A stretch of DNA of 64,000 nucleotides from Tupaia tana (Eukaryota; Chordata; Mammalia; Scandentia; Tupaiidae): NCBI GenBank assembly GCA_026018925.1, contig JAKSZU010000025.1, positions 26,830,696 through 26,894,695 of the forward strand, in the 5' to 3' direction. This document shows positions 23,319 through 34,225 of the stretch, one piece after another; the stretch's first letter is position 1; each line of letters begins with the position of its first letter. Below the pieces are notes generated by a model. It was not told the DNA's origin. It saw only the letters and a list, made by a program, of their open reading frames with translations, and searched no databases. Made by a program: the position numbers and the translations under genes.

Positions 23319-24303
23319 ATTTGACAATGTCAGATCCTTTATAAAACAAAAAAGAAAATTATGTCCGAGAGTATCTTGAAGCTCATTTGAACAGAATATC
23401 TTAGAAAAAATATACTAGCAATGTATTTTATTCTGTAGAAAAAAAATTAATATGTTTTATTAACTGATATCATTTTAATATGCTGCTTATGAAGTTACAT
23501 ACATAAAAACTTTCCTTTAGTTACTTTTGCCAAATCTGACATTACATACCTCAGGGCAAATTTTTTCATGGTTTGAATTTTCTTTCTGAAATTGATGCCC
23601 CCTAAAAATAAGTAAGGGGCCACTTTCTCATCCTACTTTGCACTCCTGCTGAGTAGATCTGAGGATGAACTTCAAAAAGCATTGGTTATGGGTCAGGTGC
23701 AAGGGCGGGATATAGGATATGAAGCTGAATTCATTGGAGTATATTTTCTTTCCTGGGGCGTATTAGAGAAATATTCATGTGAAGAATAAACAGCATTTGT
23801 CGACACTCAAAAAGTATATGTCATGCTAGAAAATCATAAACTGATGAGCAAAATAGTCATTTGGAGAAAGAAAATTGCAGGCAAGGGAAGAGCGGAGAAT
23901 AGTTCATAATTTTTTTTTCTTAGACTCGCTTACTGCAAGGATGTGTAAGAAGTCTCTCAGGCATGCAAAAGGTCCAAGATTTCCCTATTACATCTCAGAG
24001 TTTTAAGTCCTAAAGACTGTAGTAAGAGGCAAATCTCTTTCTATGTTCACTTAAATGCTTTATTTTTAGAAGCAGATTGCAACATATTTGGTATGTCCTC
24101 CAGCTAACTGGATCTACCAAGGATCAGAACACCCCATTTTTCGATTTTACTACCTGGCCAATGACGTCATGAGCAGTCTCTGTCTCTGTAGGCACTTAGC
24201 TGTTCGTCGTTTCTAAACGACAGGTCCCAGGGTCTAATGGAAGTCATATGATAATGGCTTTAGGGCCCACAGCTCAAATACAAAGGAGACATTGCCAATG
24301 ATC
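23316..24303. other. Intron, unassigned
   Basis: No recognised element. Confidence 0.35.
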
Positions 24304-24305
24304 GC

Positions 24306-24657
24306 TGTCTTAGGTCAGACTGCTGTCAGAAAATGCCACGAACTGGGTGGCATGTGAAGAACCAATTTATTTCTCACAGTTCTGAAGACTGGACATTGCA
24401 AGCCAGAGGTGCCCGCAGAATCAGTGCCTGGTGAGGGCCTGCTTCCGGGTCCACAGGTGGCCATTTCTGTGTCCTTTCATGGAAAAAGGGACGAGAAAGC
24501 TCTCCAAGGTCCTTGTGATAAGGGCACTAATGCTGTTCATGAAGGTTCCACCCTCGTGACCTAGTCACCCACCGAAGGCCCCACTTACTAACATCGTCAC
24601 CTTATGAGTGGAGTTTAACGTGAAATTTCGAGAGACATGCATCCAATCTATAGCAGT
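24306..24657 (-). mobile_element. MLT1/MST-type LTR relic
   Basis: CTGCTGTCAGAAAATGCCAC, TATTTCTCACAGTTCTGAAG, GGTGAGGGCCTGCTTCC and TCCACCCTCGTGACCTAG are words of the inverted mammalian-apparent LTR group. Old, with no internal region. Confidence 0.6.
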
Positions 24658-24669
24658 AATAGCAAGAGA

Positions 24670-24930
24670 TGTTATATAGTAATTGTTTTCATTACAGTAA
24701 TAATAATCACTACAATAATAACTTTAGTAAGTATTTACTGAATGCCTGTACTCTGCCAAGTGCTTTGCATTGTTACTTCAGATAAACCTCACTACTTGTC
24801 TGTGCACTTTTATATTCTCATCACCTTTAGACAGATGAAGAAAGCCTTGCAAGATTAGGTAGCTTGCTCACAATCCTGTTGCTGGATAGGAACTTGAAAG
24901 TCATTCTGTGTCTACCACCCTGCTGCTTAA
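24670..24930 (-). mobile_element. MIR
   Basis: GAATGCCTGTACTCTGCC, CAGATGAAGAAAGCC, GGTAGCTTGCTCACAATCC and CTGGATAGGAACTTG in inverted MIR order. Confidence 0.6.
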
Positions 24931-25044
24931 TCACGGCACTAATTGCCTATAATTATAAGTTGCAGTGGTCTGATTGGGGAAAGAGTGAAGAGAGTGGCCT
25001 TAAGAGTGAGGAAGGTTTTCATAGAAAAGCTAATGGTTATGCTG

Positions 25045-25430
25045 AATTCCTTTTTAAATTGAGATATTATTCCCATACCATAAATTTCACCACTCTAAAA
25101 GGAAAATTTTCACTGGTTCTCAGCATATTGATGGGATGTTGCAATCGTCACCCCTAGCTAATCCCCCAACAATCCCAAGGCAGTAGCACTCTGTCTGCCC
25201 TTATCCAAGGTGCTGAAAACCACTCATCCACTCTGTCTTTGTGGATTTGCCTATCTGGACATTCTGCATAAATGGAATCATAAGCCATGTGGCATTGTAT
25301 TTCTGGTTTCTTTCACTTAGTATGATGTGAAACTTCAAGATCTATCCATGTTTCAGCGCATGTCATTATTTCATTCCTTTTTATGTCCATGTACTATTCC
25401 TTTGCTTGAATATACTGCATGGATTAAGAG
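25045..25430 (-). mobile_element. Old L1 (L1M-type) 3'-UTR fragment
   Basis: TTAAATTGAGATATTATTCC, TGTGGATTTGCCTATCTGG, AAATGGAATCATAAGCC, TCTTTCACTTAGTATGATG and TTCATTCCTTTTTATG are in the order of the L1M 3' UTR on the minus strand. Confidence 0.85.
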
Positions 25431-26183
25431 TCACATCAAGCAACCTGTAATCTCCCATTGCCAACAGAGAACAGGTTGGGCATAATCCATCCCTCTGAGG
25501 GAAATTCTCACCACCTTTAGCATCAGTGACTATTAGAGGCCATTTTAAAACACGTGAGGAAACAAATCTAAATCAGTTTTCAGCATAGTTGATAGTGTGA
25601 GAAGAGTATAATGGTAAAAATTAACATGTAAGATATCAGATTTGCATTTAAAAATGACAAAAATTTCCCCAATAGAGATAGAGCAGTTATGTCTAATTTG
25701 GTTTCTAGATTAATACGTGTAGTTAATGCGCAGGGACGTTACTAAAATGTGTGTGTTCTGGCTAAAGAATGTCTTTTATCAGAACAGGTTGTTATGAGTA
25801 ATATCTATGACGAACCAGCTAAAATACATTGATGACTGATAACACTCCACTTGTTCAAGGAAATTTGATTTATTAAAAAAAAGCCCTTAGTTTCTAAAAA
25901 TAGCATAAAAAGTAAAAACAAAGTAACAAAGTAAATAATCAGACATATCGCTAAATTACCTAATTACAAATCTTTCTTAAATTACCAGTGACAGTGTTTT
26001 CTATAAAATATGTATTTCCTACCTGAAGTTGTCAATAACAAAGTTTATTAAGAAAACAGTGTCGGTCCTTGTCAGTGTGGCTAGATATATTATCTCTATG
26101 ATATTTCATGTGTTTTATATTTATGATTTCATTATGAGGCAGTTAGATAAAACTAGATAAATGATCTAGTTTCATATATATTT
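25431..26183. other. AT-rich intron, unassigned
   Basis: No recognised element. Confidence 0.35.
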
Positions 26184-26199
26184 AAAGATATAAGGTTAA

Positions 26200-26533
26200 G
26201 GGAACCAGCAGTTAGCGTAATGGCTATGTCGCTGGACTCCCACGTAGTCGACCACGGTTTGAGTCCCGGACCTGGTGGCTTAAAACTCACGCCGGGGGAA
26301 CCGGCAGTTAGCGTAATGGCTATGTCGCTGGATTCCCGCGTAGTCGACCGCGGTTCGCGTCTCGGACCCGGTGGCTTACAACTCACGCCGGGCGCGTGTG
26401 CGTGCGTGCCCAAGATCCCGAGAGGAGAATGGAGAAGGGATTGCGGCGTGACCATCCCCCCGGGGGGTGATTTCTCGCTTTCTGTCTCTATGTCTCTCTC
26501 TGTCTGTCTGGCGAGCGCACGCGCCCTATAGCG

Positions 26534-26564
<31 letters not shown>

Positions 26565-26738
26565 ACGCCGGGTGCGTGTGCGTGCGTGCCCAAGATCCTG
26601 AGAGGAGAATGGAAGAGAAGGGATTGCGGCGTGACCATCCCCCCTGGGGGGTGATGTCTCGCTTTCTGTCTCTATGTCTCTCTCTGTCTGTCTGGCGAGC
26701 GCACACACCCTATAGCAAAAAACCTCTCCAAAAGAAAA
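26200..26738 (+). mobile_element. Young SINE interrupted by another SINE (outer element)
   Basis: Outer SINE: head at 26200-26296, remainder at 26558-26738. It has its own 16-bp target duplication, AAAGATATAAGGTTAA, at 26184-26199 and 26739-26754. The break falls after TTAAAACTCACGCCGGG. Confidence 0.95.
26297..26557 (+). mobile_element. Young SINE nested inside the outer SINE
   Basis: Full-length copy with A-tail of about 28 bases. AAAACTCACGCCGGG at 26282-26296 and 26558-26572 is the duplication made in the host SINE. It lacks the usual CCTCTCC before the A-tail. Confidence 0.95.
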
Positions 26739-26899
26739 AAAGATATAAGGTTAATAACTGAACCAAAGTTGCAAATCTAGAAGTCAACAAAGCTAGACTT
26801 AGAGCTTCTAAGTTTTTAGTCAAACGTCTTAGACTAATATATGTTAGTTGACACAGAAAAAACATTAAGAATATTCTTAAATTTCCAAATGCCACAATA

Positions 26900-27065
26900 A
26901 ATTTCCTCAGTTCTAACTGTGGATATAATTATAGGGACATTTGGGGAGTGGTCACTGAAAAGTGGGCAAGACTTAGCCACTAAATGACCTTGAAAGTCCT
27001 TAGAAAGAAATTTGGACTTTATCTGGCAGGTGATGGGAAGCGACAGAAACTTTTGACAGCTCTCT
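26900..27065 (-). mobile_element. Possible L2 internal fragment
   Basis: GACCTTGAAAGTCCTTAG, AATTTGGACTTTATCTGGC and GGTGATGGGAAGC resemble the inverted L2 segment. Confidence 0.45.
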
Positions 27066-27141
27066 CTCATGTCCCTGTATTCTGTGGTATTCCCAGACCA
27101 TGTGTTACCTGAACTAGTGAATCAATGCTGGAATTGTTTTT

Positions 27142-27390
27142 GTTTTTAGAGAGAGATTTTTGCTATAGGGCATGTGTGCTCACCAGAGAGATGGAGACTG
27201 AGAGATAGAAAGGGAGAAATCATCCCCCAGATGGGATGGCCCTGCCACAACCCCTTCTCCTCCATGCTCCTCTTGGGATTTTAGGTGCACATGCACATGT
27301 ACCTGGCACTAGCTTACGCTGCTAAGTCCGGGATTCAAACTGTGGTCGACCATGTGGGAGACGTAACCATTACACCACCTGCTGGTCCTG
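27142..27390 (-). mobile_element. tRNA-derived SINE, long form
   Basis: GATTTTTGCTATAGGGCATG, GA stretch, CTTCTCCTCCATGCTCCTC, GGATTCAAACTGTGGTCG and CACCTGCTGGTCCT. Confidence 0.9.
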
Positions 27391-27564
27391 AATGGTGGAT
27401 TTCTGTTGATGAGACTACACTTTAGAAAGAGGTCTCGTGGAATTTTGTAGCAAATGAATCTTAGTGACAAATTATAACACTATTGTAACTATTCAGTTGA
27501 AGAGTAAAAGACTGACTGCGAGGGGCAGTGTGGACCGTCAAGAGACCAGAAGACATTAACACAT

Positions 27565-27802
27565 TCCCCTTGCCACAGCCTCAGTGGTACTATTGAAGAG
27601 CACCCCCGTGGGTACTTTCCCAGGAGACAGGGTCCTTAAGATAAAATGAAGTCATTAGGGTGGGACTCTAATCCAATACAACCAATGCCCTTACAAGAAA
27701 AGAAAGAGAGGGGACCAGCAGGTGGCATGATGGTTAGAGCGCTGGACACTCCCACATGGCCGACCACGGTTCGAGTCCTGAATCTGGTGGCTTACTTTCT
27801 CG

Positions 27803-27854
<52 letters not shown>

Positions 27855-28130
27855 AATTAAAATAAATAAATGAATAAATAAAATAAATAAATCTTTTTTG
27901 AAAAAAGAAAAGGAAAGAAAAGAAAGAGATACCAGGGAGGCAACACAGAGAGAAAAGGTCCACATGCTGACACAGAGAGAAGGCAGACACCTGTGGTCAA
28001 GGAGGAGGCTTCTGAAGAAGCCAGACTCGCTCGCTTTGGTCTTGGACTTCTAGCTCCCAGAACTGTGAGACTGTTAAAGCCCCCAGTCCGCAATATTCTG
28101 TTAGGGCAACCCTAGCAAACTAATACCCCC
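27565..28130 (+). mobile_element. MLT1-type LTR split by a SINE
   Basis: GTCATTAGGGTGGGACTC, CTAATCCAATACAACC, CCCTTACAAGAAAAG, then after the SINE TCTTGGACTTCTAGCTCCC, AGAACTGTGAGACTG and GGCAACCCTAGCAAACTAAT. These are hallmark MLT1 words in order; left boundary approximate. Confidence 0.85.
27712..27914 (+). mobile_element. tRNA-derived SINE, short form, with expanded (TC)n
   Basis: GGGGACCAGCAGGTGGCATG head joined through GTGGCTTACTTTCTCGC directly to (TC)n (27805-27852) and an AATAAATA tail; the GCCCAAGATCC body is absent. AGAAAAGAAAGAG at 27699-27711 and 27915-27927 is the duplication. Confidence 0.92.
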
Positions 28131-28308
28131 TCTACACATGCAGCGCCATTTCAGCTAGCAGAACATTTTTCTTTTTCTTTTTAAGTTCTCATCATCAGTT
28201 GATATTTTACAGTTCCACTGGAAAATGCCTTTCTTAAACAACTCCTAATTCTGCTCCTATGCCTCCTGCCTCCTCCCTGACCTCTTCTTCCTTTTAATAA
28301 TGCCTTTT

Positions 28309-28550
28309 GGGGGCCAGCGGGTGGCATGGAGGTTAAGTCTCTAGATCCCACATGCCCGGTTGTGCAGTTCAAGTCCTGGACCCCGCAGCTTGAAAAGCAT
28401 GCCAGGCATGTGTGCATTCATACACGAAACCCCCAGAGGAAACTGGAGGAGAACGGACTGCAGTGTGGCCATGCTCCTGCAGGGGGTAAGAGGTGATTTC
28501 TCTCTCTCTTTCCCTCTGAGTGCACCTGCTCTATAGCAAATGTAAAACCA
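28309..28550 (+). mobile_element. tRNA-derived SINE, older
   Basis: GGGGGCCAGCGGGTGGCATG, GTTCAAGTCCTGGACC, AACTGGAGGAGAACGGACTG, GAGGTGATTTCTCTC and CTGCTCTATAGCAAATG. Confidence 0.88.
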
Positions 28551-29162
28551 CCACGACCAACAACAAAGATGTCTTCCATGGTCCTAGTGAAGAGCAGCCC
28601 CTGTGGGCACTTTCTCTTCACCGCTAAACTCTCAGATGACTTAAGACAAATATGAGTAGAATTACAACCTCATAAGTTTGTTTAGTCAGAAAAGAAATTA
28701 AATTTAAAATGTGTTTCCATGAATGTCACGATAATTCCACAGAATTTACAATATTGTCACTATTTAAGATTATATTACTGATTGGACATTTTCTAATCAA
28801 CAGTGAAGGCTTAATTAAATTAGCATTGTGTTAAGGATTTTCCAGTCAAGGGTTCCCGTGAGATAGGAGAGTTGTTTTAATGCTGCACATTAGCTAGACA
28901 TGTTGTGTATTAATGTTAAAAATCTGTAATATGCCATATTTTAGTACCCACCTTTTTAAAAAGAGATAATATGTAAATTATTGGGTTGTTTAATTATTCG
29001 ATCATAAATCCTTCGTTAGAGGATTTCTGAACCATCAAAGCATAATCAACAAATAGCTCTAAAATGAAGGGTTTGACAACTATTGGATTTTGTGAGAGTT
29101 TGGGAATAATAGTTTTAAATTAAGACACTAAATCAGTAACACCCCCTAAAATTAAACATATA
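28551..29162. other. AT-rich intron, unassigned
   Basis: No recognised element. Confidence 0.35.
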
Positions 29163-29171
29163 AGTTTCTCT

Positions 29172-29355
29172 AAATTTTTTTAAAAAATTATTTAATTTAT
29201 TTTTTATTTATTCATTCATTTATTTCAATTTGACCAGAGAGAGACAAACACAGAGAGAGAAAGTTAGAAAGCAAGCCACTATGTCCGAGACTCGAACCGT
29301 GGTCAGCCATGTGGGAGTGTCCAGCGCCTTAACCACCACGCCACCTGCTGGGCCT
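29172..29355 (-). mobile_element. tRNA-derived SINE, short form
   Basis: T/A-rich tail (TTTATTTATTCATTCATT), TTTGACCAGAGAGAG, GACTCGAACCGTGGTC and CACCTGCTGGGCC. Body absent. AGTTTCTCT at 29163-29171 and 29356-29364 is the likely duplication. Confidence 0.9.
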
Positions 29356-29364
29356 AGTTTCTCT

Positions 29365-29945
29365 GAAGTTTTGAATCTCAACTCTCAGTGATACCAACTT
29401 GACCATGAGAGCAGAAAATTATTCTACTAGAGAAGAATAACCCCACACAACAAATTGCAGGAAGTTCTGTATTGAGTAGATTTATTTCTCCCGTTGGTTC
29501 TTACTGTAGGGCTAAAGAGTGATGGAATTCTAACTGAGAAGAAAATTGGCTCAGTGGGTGAGCACCATTCTTTAAGATGCTGCTTCTCTACATCTTTGGC
29601 CAACTGAGGGGAGCCCCTCAAGGAGGGCTAGGCACCCCCCTGCTGTGGGTTATTTAATGCTGATAATCTAATAGAGAGAGACTGCTTGGGACCGGGAGGG
29701 GTTGATGACACTGCCCCAGCGACCAGCCCAGACACGTACCTACTGCCCACTTGTCACTGATTTCTGAGATCAGTTCCAGACTTTTCTTCTTTAGCTAGCC
29801 TGCCTACGCTCTCTTACGAGAAGCCACATGCCTTTGCAATGTCTTAGGAGTAATTACATAAAAATCTCTTTGAAGATATTTTTTCCTCTGACAACACTCG
29901 TATTGACCAGTTAGTGCATGATGTTCCTGGCACTGGGCAAACAAT
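29365..29945. other. Intron, unassigned
   Basis: No recognised element. Confidence 0.35.
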
Positions 29946-29949
29946 TTGC

Positions 29950-30104
29950 TAAAGGCCCTGACCCAGGTGACAGGTTTCCAGGGTTCAAATCTTACCTTTA
30001 CCACTTATAAACCGAGCGACCTGGACGAGACATTTCAGTTCTCTCCAGATCTCAATGTCCTTGTGTGTCAATGCAGATGATAATGCCTTCCTCTGAGGGT
30101 ATTT
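29950..30104 (+). mobile_element. MIR
   Basis: GGGTTCAAATCTTACC, TTTACCACTTATAAACCGAG, CATTTCAGTTCTCTCCAG and CAGATGATAATGCC follow MIR; cut by the next SINE. Confidence 0.6.
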
Positions 30105-30346
30105 GGTTTTGTTTTTGTTTTTACTGTAGGGAATGTGTGCTCGCCAAGGACAGAGAGAGACAGAGGGAGGCAGAGAGAGAAAGTGAGACATCACCTCCTA
30201 GAGGGGCTTGGACACCCCACAGCCCCCTCTCTTCCAGTCTCCTTTTGGGATTCTTGGGGATGTACACATATGCCTGGTCTGGAACTCCACCTGGGCAGTT
30301 GGCCATGTGGGGCTCAGTACCTTGTCCGCCACGCCACCTGCTGAGT
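30105..30346 (-). mobile_element. tRNA-derived SINE, long form, older
   Basis: TTTTTACTGTAGGGAATGTG, GACAGAGAGAGACAGAG, TCCAGTCTCCTTTTGGG and CACCTGCTGAGTC. Confidence 0.82.
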
Positions 30347-30427
30347 CACTTCATGGGGCGTTCCAAGAGACTGTCTGGCACATAATGTTAATAACTCGTT
30401 GTTTCTTAGACTTATATCGTCCGTATG

Positions 30428-30530
30428 AGCCTCTGAGCCAGGCCCTGGAGATATGATGAGAACGAAGGCGGCAGGGCTCTCTGCTCTCCTGGAGTGTGTG
30501 TCTTGGAGGAAAGACAGAGAGACAAAAGCA
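30428..30530 (-). mobile_element. L2 3'-end fragment
   Basis: GAGCCAGGCCCTGGAGATAT, GATGAGAACGAAGGC and CTCTCCTGGAGTGTG align with the inverted L2 end. Confidence 0.5.
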
Positions 30531-30784
30531 GGGGGCAGGAGTGGTGTCTCACCTCCACGGACCAGATTCCACACCTGCATGGCACTTGCATGATCACTCT
30601 TTCTGCATTGTATTAGAAATTAAGAGTTAAAAGTAATAAAAAAATTAAACAACAGAAAACCAAAGTAACTTGAAAATTATAAAACATGATTAAAATGAAA
30701 CACAAGGCAGAAAGAAGCAAAACTGTATCAAAATGAGAGCGATTGAAATAACTAGAACTTAAAGTCTAACAACTTGGTCTGAGG

Positions 30785-30938
30785 GGCCAGCAGGTGGCAT
30801 GGTGGTTAAAGGCGTTGGACTCCCACATGGCTGACTGCAGTTTGCGTCCCGGACCTGGCAGATTGCTCTGTCACTGTCCCTCTCTCCCTCTGTCTCTCTC
30901 TGGTGAGCACATGTGCCCTGTAGCAGATCAAAAAATAA
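30785..30938 (+). mobile_element. tRNA-derived SINE, short form
   Basis: GGGGCCAGCAGGTGGCATGG, GTTTGCGTCCCGGACC joined directly to a TCTCTCTGGTGAGCACATGT tail. Confidence 0.88.
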
Positions 30939-30939
30939 T

Positions 30940-31300
30940 ACTGATGATAAGTGAAATTAAGTAAATAATTCTTTAGAAAGAAAAAGCTTGGTCTCAACGA
31001 GAACAGTAAACAGAAGGTAGAAATGATAAATGCTAATGATATCCAAGGTATATGAATTGAGAAGAGGTAAAAGAAAAAAGCCAGACTTCAAACGTGTAAT
31101 GAAATATATTGCAAAGCGAGGAGAAGCAAGGCAACATAAATTGATCCAAGTGCAGAAATAAAAAGATAAAATAAAACTCTGTATGATATGATCATATAAT
31201 AAATAAGCACTTCATCAGTATAAATTTAAGTAGTTAAGACAAACACAAAAATCCCAAAGAAGTTAAAGAGAATTTTAAAATGTTAAAAAAAAATAGAGGT
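30940..31300. other. A-rich intron, unassigned
   Basis: No recognised element. Confidence 0.3.
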
Positions 31301-31304
31301 ACAT

Positions 31305-31548
31305 GGGCCAACAGGTGGCATGGGAATTAAGGTGGCTGCGTCCCACATGGCTGACTCTGCAATTCAAGCCCCACACCTGGTGGTTTGAAAATTACACTGG
31401 GCACGTGACGTGTGTGCCGAAATTCCTGAGAGCAGATGGAGGAGAAGGGATTGAGCTGTGACCATACCTCGGGGGTGATTTCCACTCTCCATTCTCCCTC
31501 TCTCTGTTTCTCTGGGAGCAGAGGAAAAAAATCAAAAAGAAGAAAGAA
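31305..31548 (+). mobile_element. tRNA-derived SINE, older
   Basis: GGGCCAACAGGTGGCATGGG, AATTCAAGCCCCACACC, GGAGGAGAAGGGATTGAG and GGGGGTGATTTCCACTC. Confidence 0.85.
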
Positions 31549-31922
31549 AAATAGAGACATATAAATATATATATCAAGAGTTAACCAAAGAAGCTTCCAT
31601 AAAAACCCTATAGGTGAAAAAAAAAGTGCATGAAGTAATTTGTAATAGTTTAACCCTCAGCTCTTTGGAAATATAAAGTATTTTCAAATTATTTAGTTCA
31701 GTTTTATTTCTTAAGGATATAGCTATACTCCACTTGAAAATAGAAGTTTGACTTGAGAATGAATCTTGAATAAAGTCTGCCTTTTCCTATCCATCTTCAT
31801 GATGAAGAAAAAGGATGACTTCCCGTTCCTTTAGCTAATGAAGCACATCCTCCTTTGACAAGAGGAAGACATTGAGCTGTAGTGTCATGAACAGCCCTGG
31901 CTGAGAAGGAAGGACCACTTTA
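31549..31922. other. Intron, unassigned
   Basis: No recognised element. Confidence 0.3.
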
Positions 31923-31923
31923 T

Positions 31924-32100
31924 TATTCTTTTTAAATGTAATTTATTTACATTCAATCACTGTGTATCATTACAGCATACCAAGTAAATGTTCCCGTCTC
32001 GAATAACACTGCATATTGGTTCAGTCAAAGATACTACCATACACGTTGTCACCAACAGATAATTTTCTAGTTTTATGTCTTTTAAATATTTTGTACTTTA
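31924..32100 (-). mobile_element. L1 3'-UTR end fragment
   Basis: TCACTGTGTATCATTACAGC, ATATTGGTTCAGTCAAAG and ACCAACAGATAATTTTC match, in order, the L1 3' UTR at 38005-38130 in this window. Confidence 0.8.
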
Positions 32101-33235
32101 AATCCCTGCCTGGCACTCAGTGGCCCTGCTAATATCCTCACTGTAAAAATGATGGGACAATTGTAAGCGTTAATATCAGGGTGCAAAATAAAGACCTACA
32201 GAAAGATAAGTGATTGCCGTTCAGTAGGAAAAGCAGGAGAAGGAATAAGATACTCCACTTCCATTTTGTTTACGTTAAGTTCATTGCATGCCTTTGACAA
32301 GTTGCAGTGTTTTCCAATCCTTACTCCTGGCCTGTCTTAAGAATCTGTTAGCTCCACGGAGAATAATGACTCCACATACAGAAATAGCAGGGTGTCTTGG
32401 CCTGGTTTACCCTATTTTAGCCTAGTGGGTTAGGATGTCTAATTTTAAACAGCACACCACACACGTCAAGGCTCGGACACTCTTCCCGTATGAGAAGCAA
32501 TGGCACAATGGTAGCTTAGAACTCGTCTGTTACATATGTGCTAATAAAGCATTTTCCATTTCTTGTCTCACTCAGAACAAAAGTCAGATCTTCACATCGC
32601 CTCTATACGTATCAGAGACAGCATGGCAGTTAATTTAGTCTTGATGTTTTCCTTTAGAATACCCCGAGGCATCAGCGGCATGGCCCTGGGAATGTATAAT
32701 GAGAACTCCACGGTCCCTTGTGTTCAGCTAACCCTGCTAGATCAACTTCTCAGCTCTTGCCACCTCCCTGTGACTTCCAGCACCCAGTACAGACCACCCC
32801 TTCTCTATCTTCTGTCTAAGGATCTTTGGAGGAGAACTTAACCAAGCTTCTACTCAGCTGTTAGACAGATTTTTTAAATAATTTTTAATAGCTTATAAAA
32901 TCTTGGAAGAGTCAGACTTATAGGTTCCAAAAGGTGAGAATTCAAGCCAATATACTACGTAATAATTTTGGCCTCTTAGAATATGGACATAGATGAGTAA
33001 TATCTTTAGCAAAAGTCTAGGAAATTCTTCAAGGTTTCCTTCCGGCACAATTCTCCGGAAACACACCATGCCCTTGTCCACCCTGTGGCACTGCAAGGAT
33101 TGGGGCTGACATGAAGTGAGCCTCTAAGGTTGCATTCAAAGGGCTGACTTAGTGAAGACCCAAGAGGACCTTGAAAGTTTTTATTTTTCTTTCTTGGTGA
33201 GATAGACAGCTAGAGTGAATTTCTGGTGTGTGTTA
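32101..33235. other. Intron, unassigned
   Basis: Short frames (32435-32638, 32563-32841, +) show no recognisable family. Confidence 0.35.
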
Positions 33236-33237
33236 TG

Positions 33238-33450
33238 CTTAAAATAATGAGCATTACAGCATATTCACCCTGTACTAGCTCTGCGTACTCATTTTATGTG
33301 ACCTTCACAATAACCTCCTGAGGGTGATGTGCTTATTGTATTCATCTATAGCTGTGGAGCTGAGGCTTAAAGAGTTAAGGATGTTCTCAAAGTCACATAG
33401 CAAGCAGCAAAACCGTGATTCAGAGTCCATAATCTCAGCCTATATTAGAT
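33238..33450 (-). mobile_element. MIR
   Basis: ACCTTCACAATAACCTCCTG, GTGGAGCTGAGGCTTAAAG, TCAAAGTCACATAGCAAG and GTGATTCAGAGTCC follow inverted MIR. Confidence 0.7.
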
Positions 33451-33627
33451 TGGCTTCACTGGTGCCATTAATATTTTAATCTGATTACGTTTTCAGGAAA
33501 TTCAAAGACTGGTGGTTTATTCTTATGATAGTTCCCTTTATTTACCCCTTATTTATAATGAGTTGAGATAAAATTTCAAAAGCAGGCATTCCAGATGACT
33601 AATAGGGCATGATATATATGGCGCTTT

Positions 33628-33765
33628 TCACAATTTAATGTGCATGCAAATCACCTGAAGATCGTATTAAAATGCAAATTCTGATTCCGTAGCTCAGGAC
33701 TGCATCTGAAGATTATGCATTTCTAACAAGCTCCCAGACGAGGCTGATGCTCTGAGGATCACATC
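33628..33765. mobile_element. hAT-Charlie (MER5A-like) fragment
   Basis: TTAATGTGCATGCAAATCAC, CTGATTCCGTAGCTCAGG, GCATTTCTAACAAGCTCCC and GAGGCTGATGCTCTGAGG follow the MER5A/Charlie consensus closely. Confidence 0.75.
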
Positions 33766-33767
33766 TT

Positions 33768-34012
33768 TTTAAGAGAGATTTTTTTTTTTAAACTATAGGG
33801 CGGGTGTGTTTACTGGAGAGACAGAGAGAGGGAGAAATCACCACTTGGGGGGATGGTCAGGCCGCAGTCCCTTCTCCATTCTCCTCCTGGGATTTTGAGA
33901 AAGCTTGCACATGTACCTGGAATGAGTTTCAAGCCTCCAGGTCTGAGACTTGAACCACAGTCAGCCTTGTGGGAGTCTAGCACCTTAACCACTACACCAC
34001 TCGCTGGTCCTG
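33768..34012 (-). mobile_element. tRNA-derived SINE, long form
   Basis: T-rich tail, AAACTATAGGGCGGGTG, CTTCTCCATTCTCCTCCTGG, GACTTGAACCACAGTC and CTCGCTGGTCCT. Imperfect duplication GAGGATCACATCTTTT / GAGTATCACACTTTT. Confidence 0.9.
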
Positions 34013-34104
34013 AGTATCACACTTTTGGTAACAAGAACAAAGGAACCCAGTGTGAGGGGGACTGGAAAAGAGAAGTTCAGCTAAATGGTCACTGAGTTTT
34101 ATGT

Positions 34105-34225
34105 TTTCTAAGCTTCCTCAGTTTCCTCATTTGTAATATGTACACTGTAATAGCAAACATACTTATCCCGTAGCACTTTCTTCTGAACAAATTAGATGGC
34201 GCTTTGCAAAGTCCATGAAAACAAA
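34105..34225 (+). mobile_element. MIR fragment
   Basis: CTTCCTCAGTTTCCTCATTT, GTAATATGTACACTG and GCGCTTTGCAAAGTCC match the MIR core and 3' part. Confidence 0.55.
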
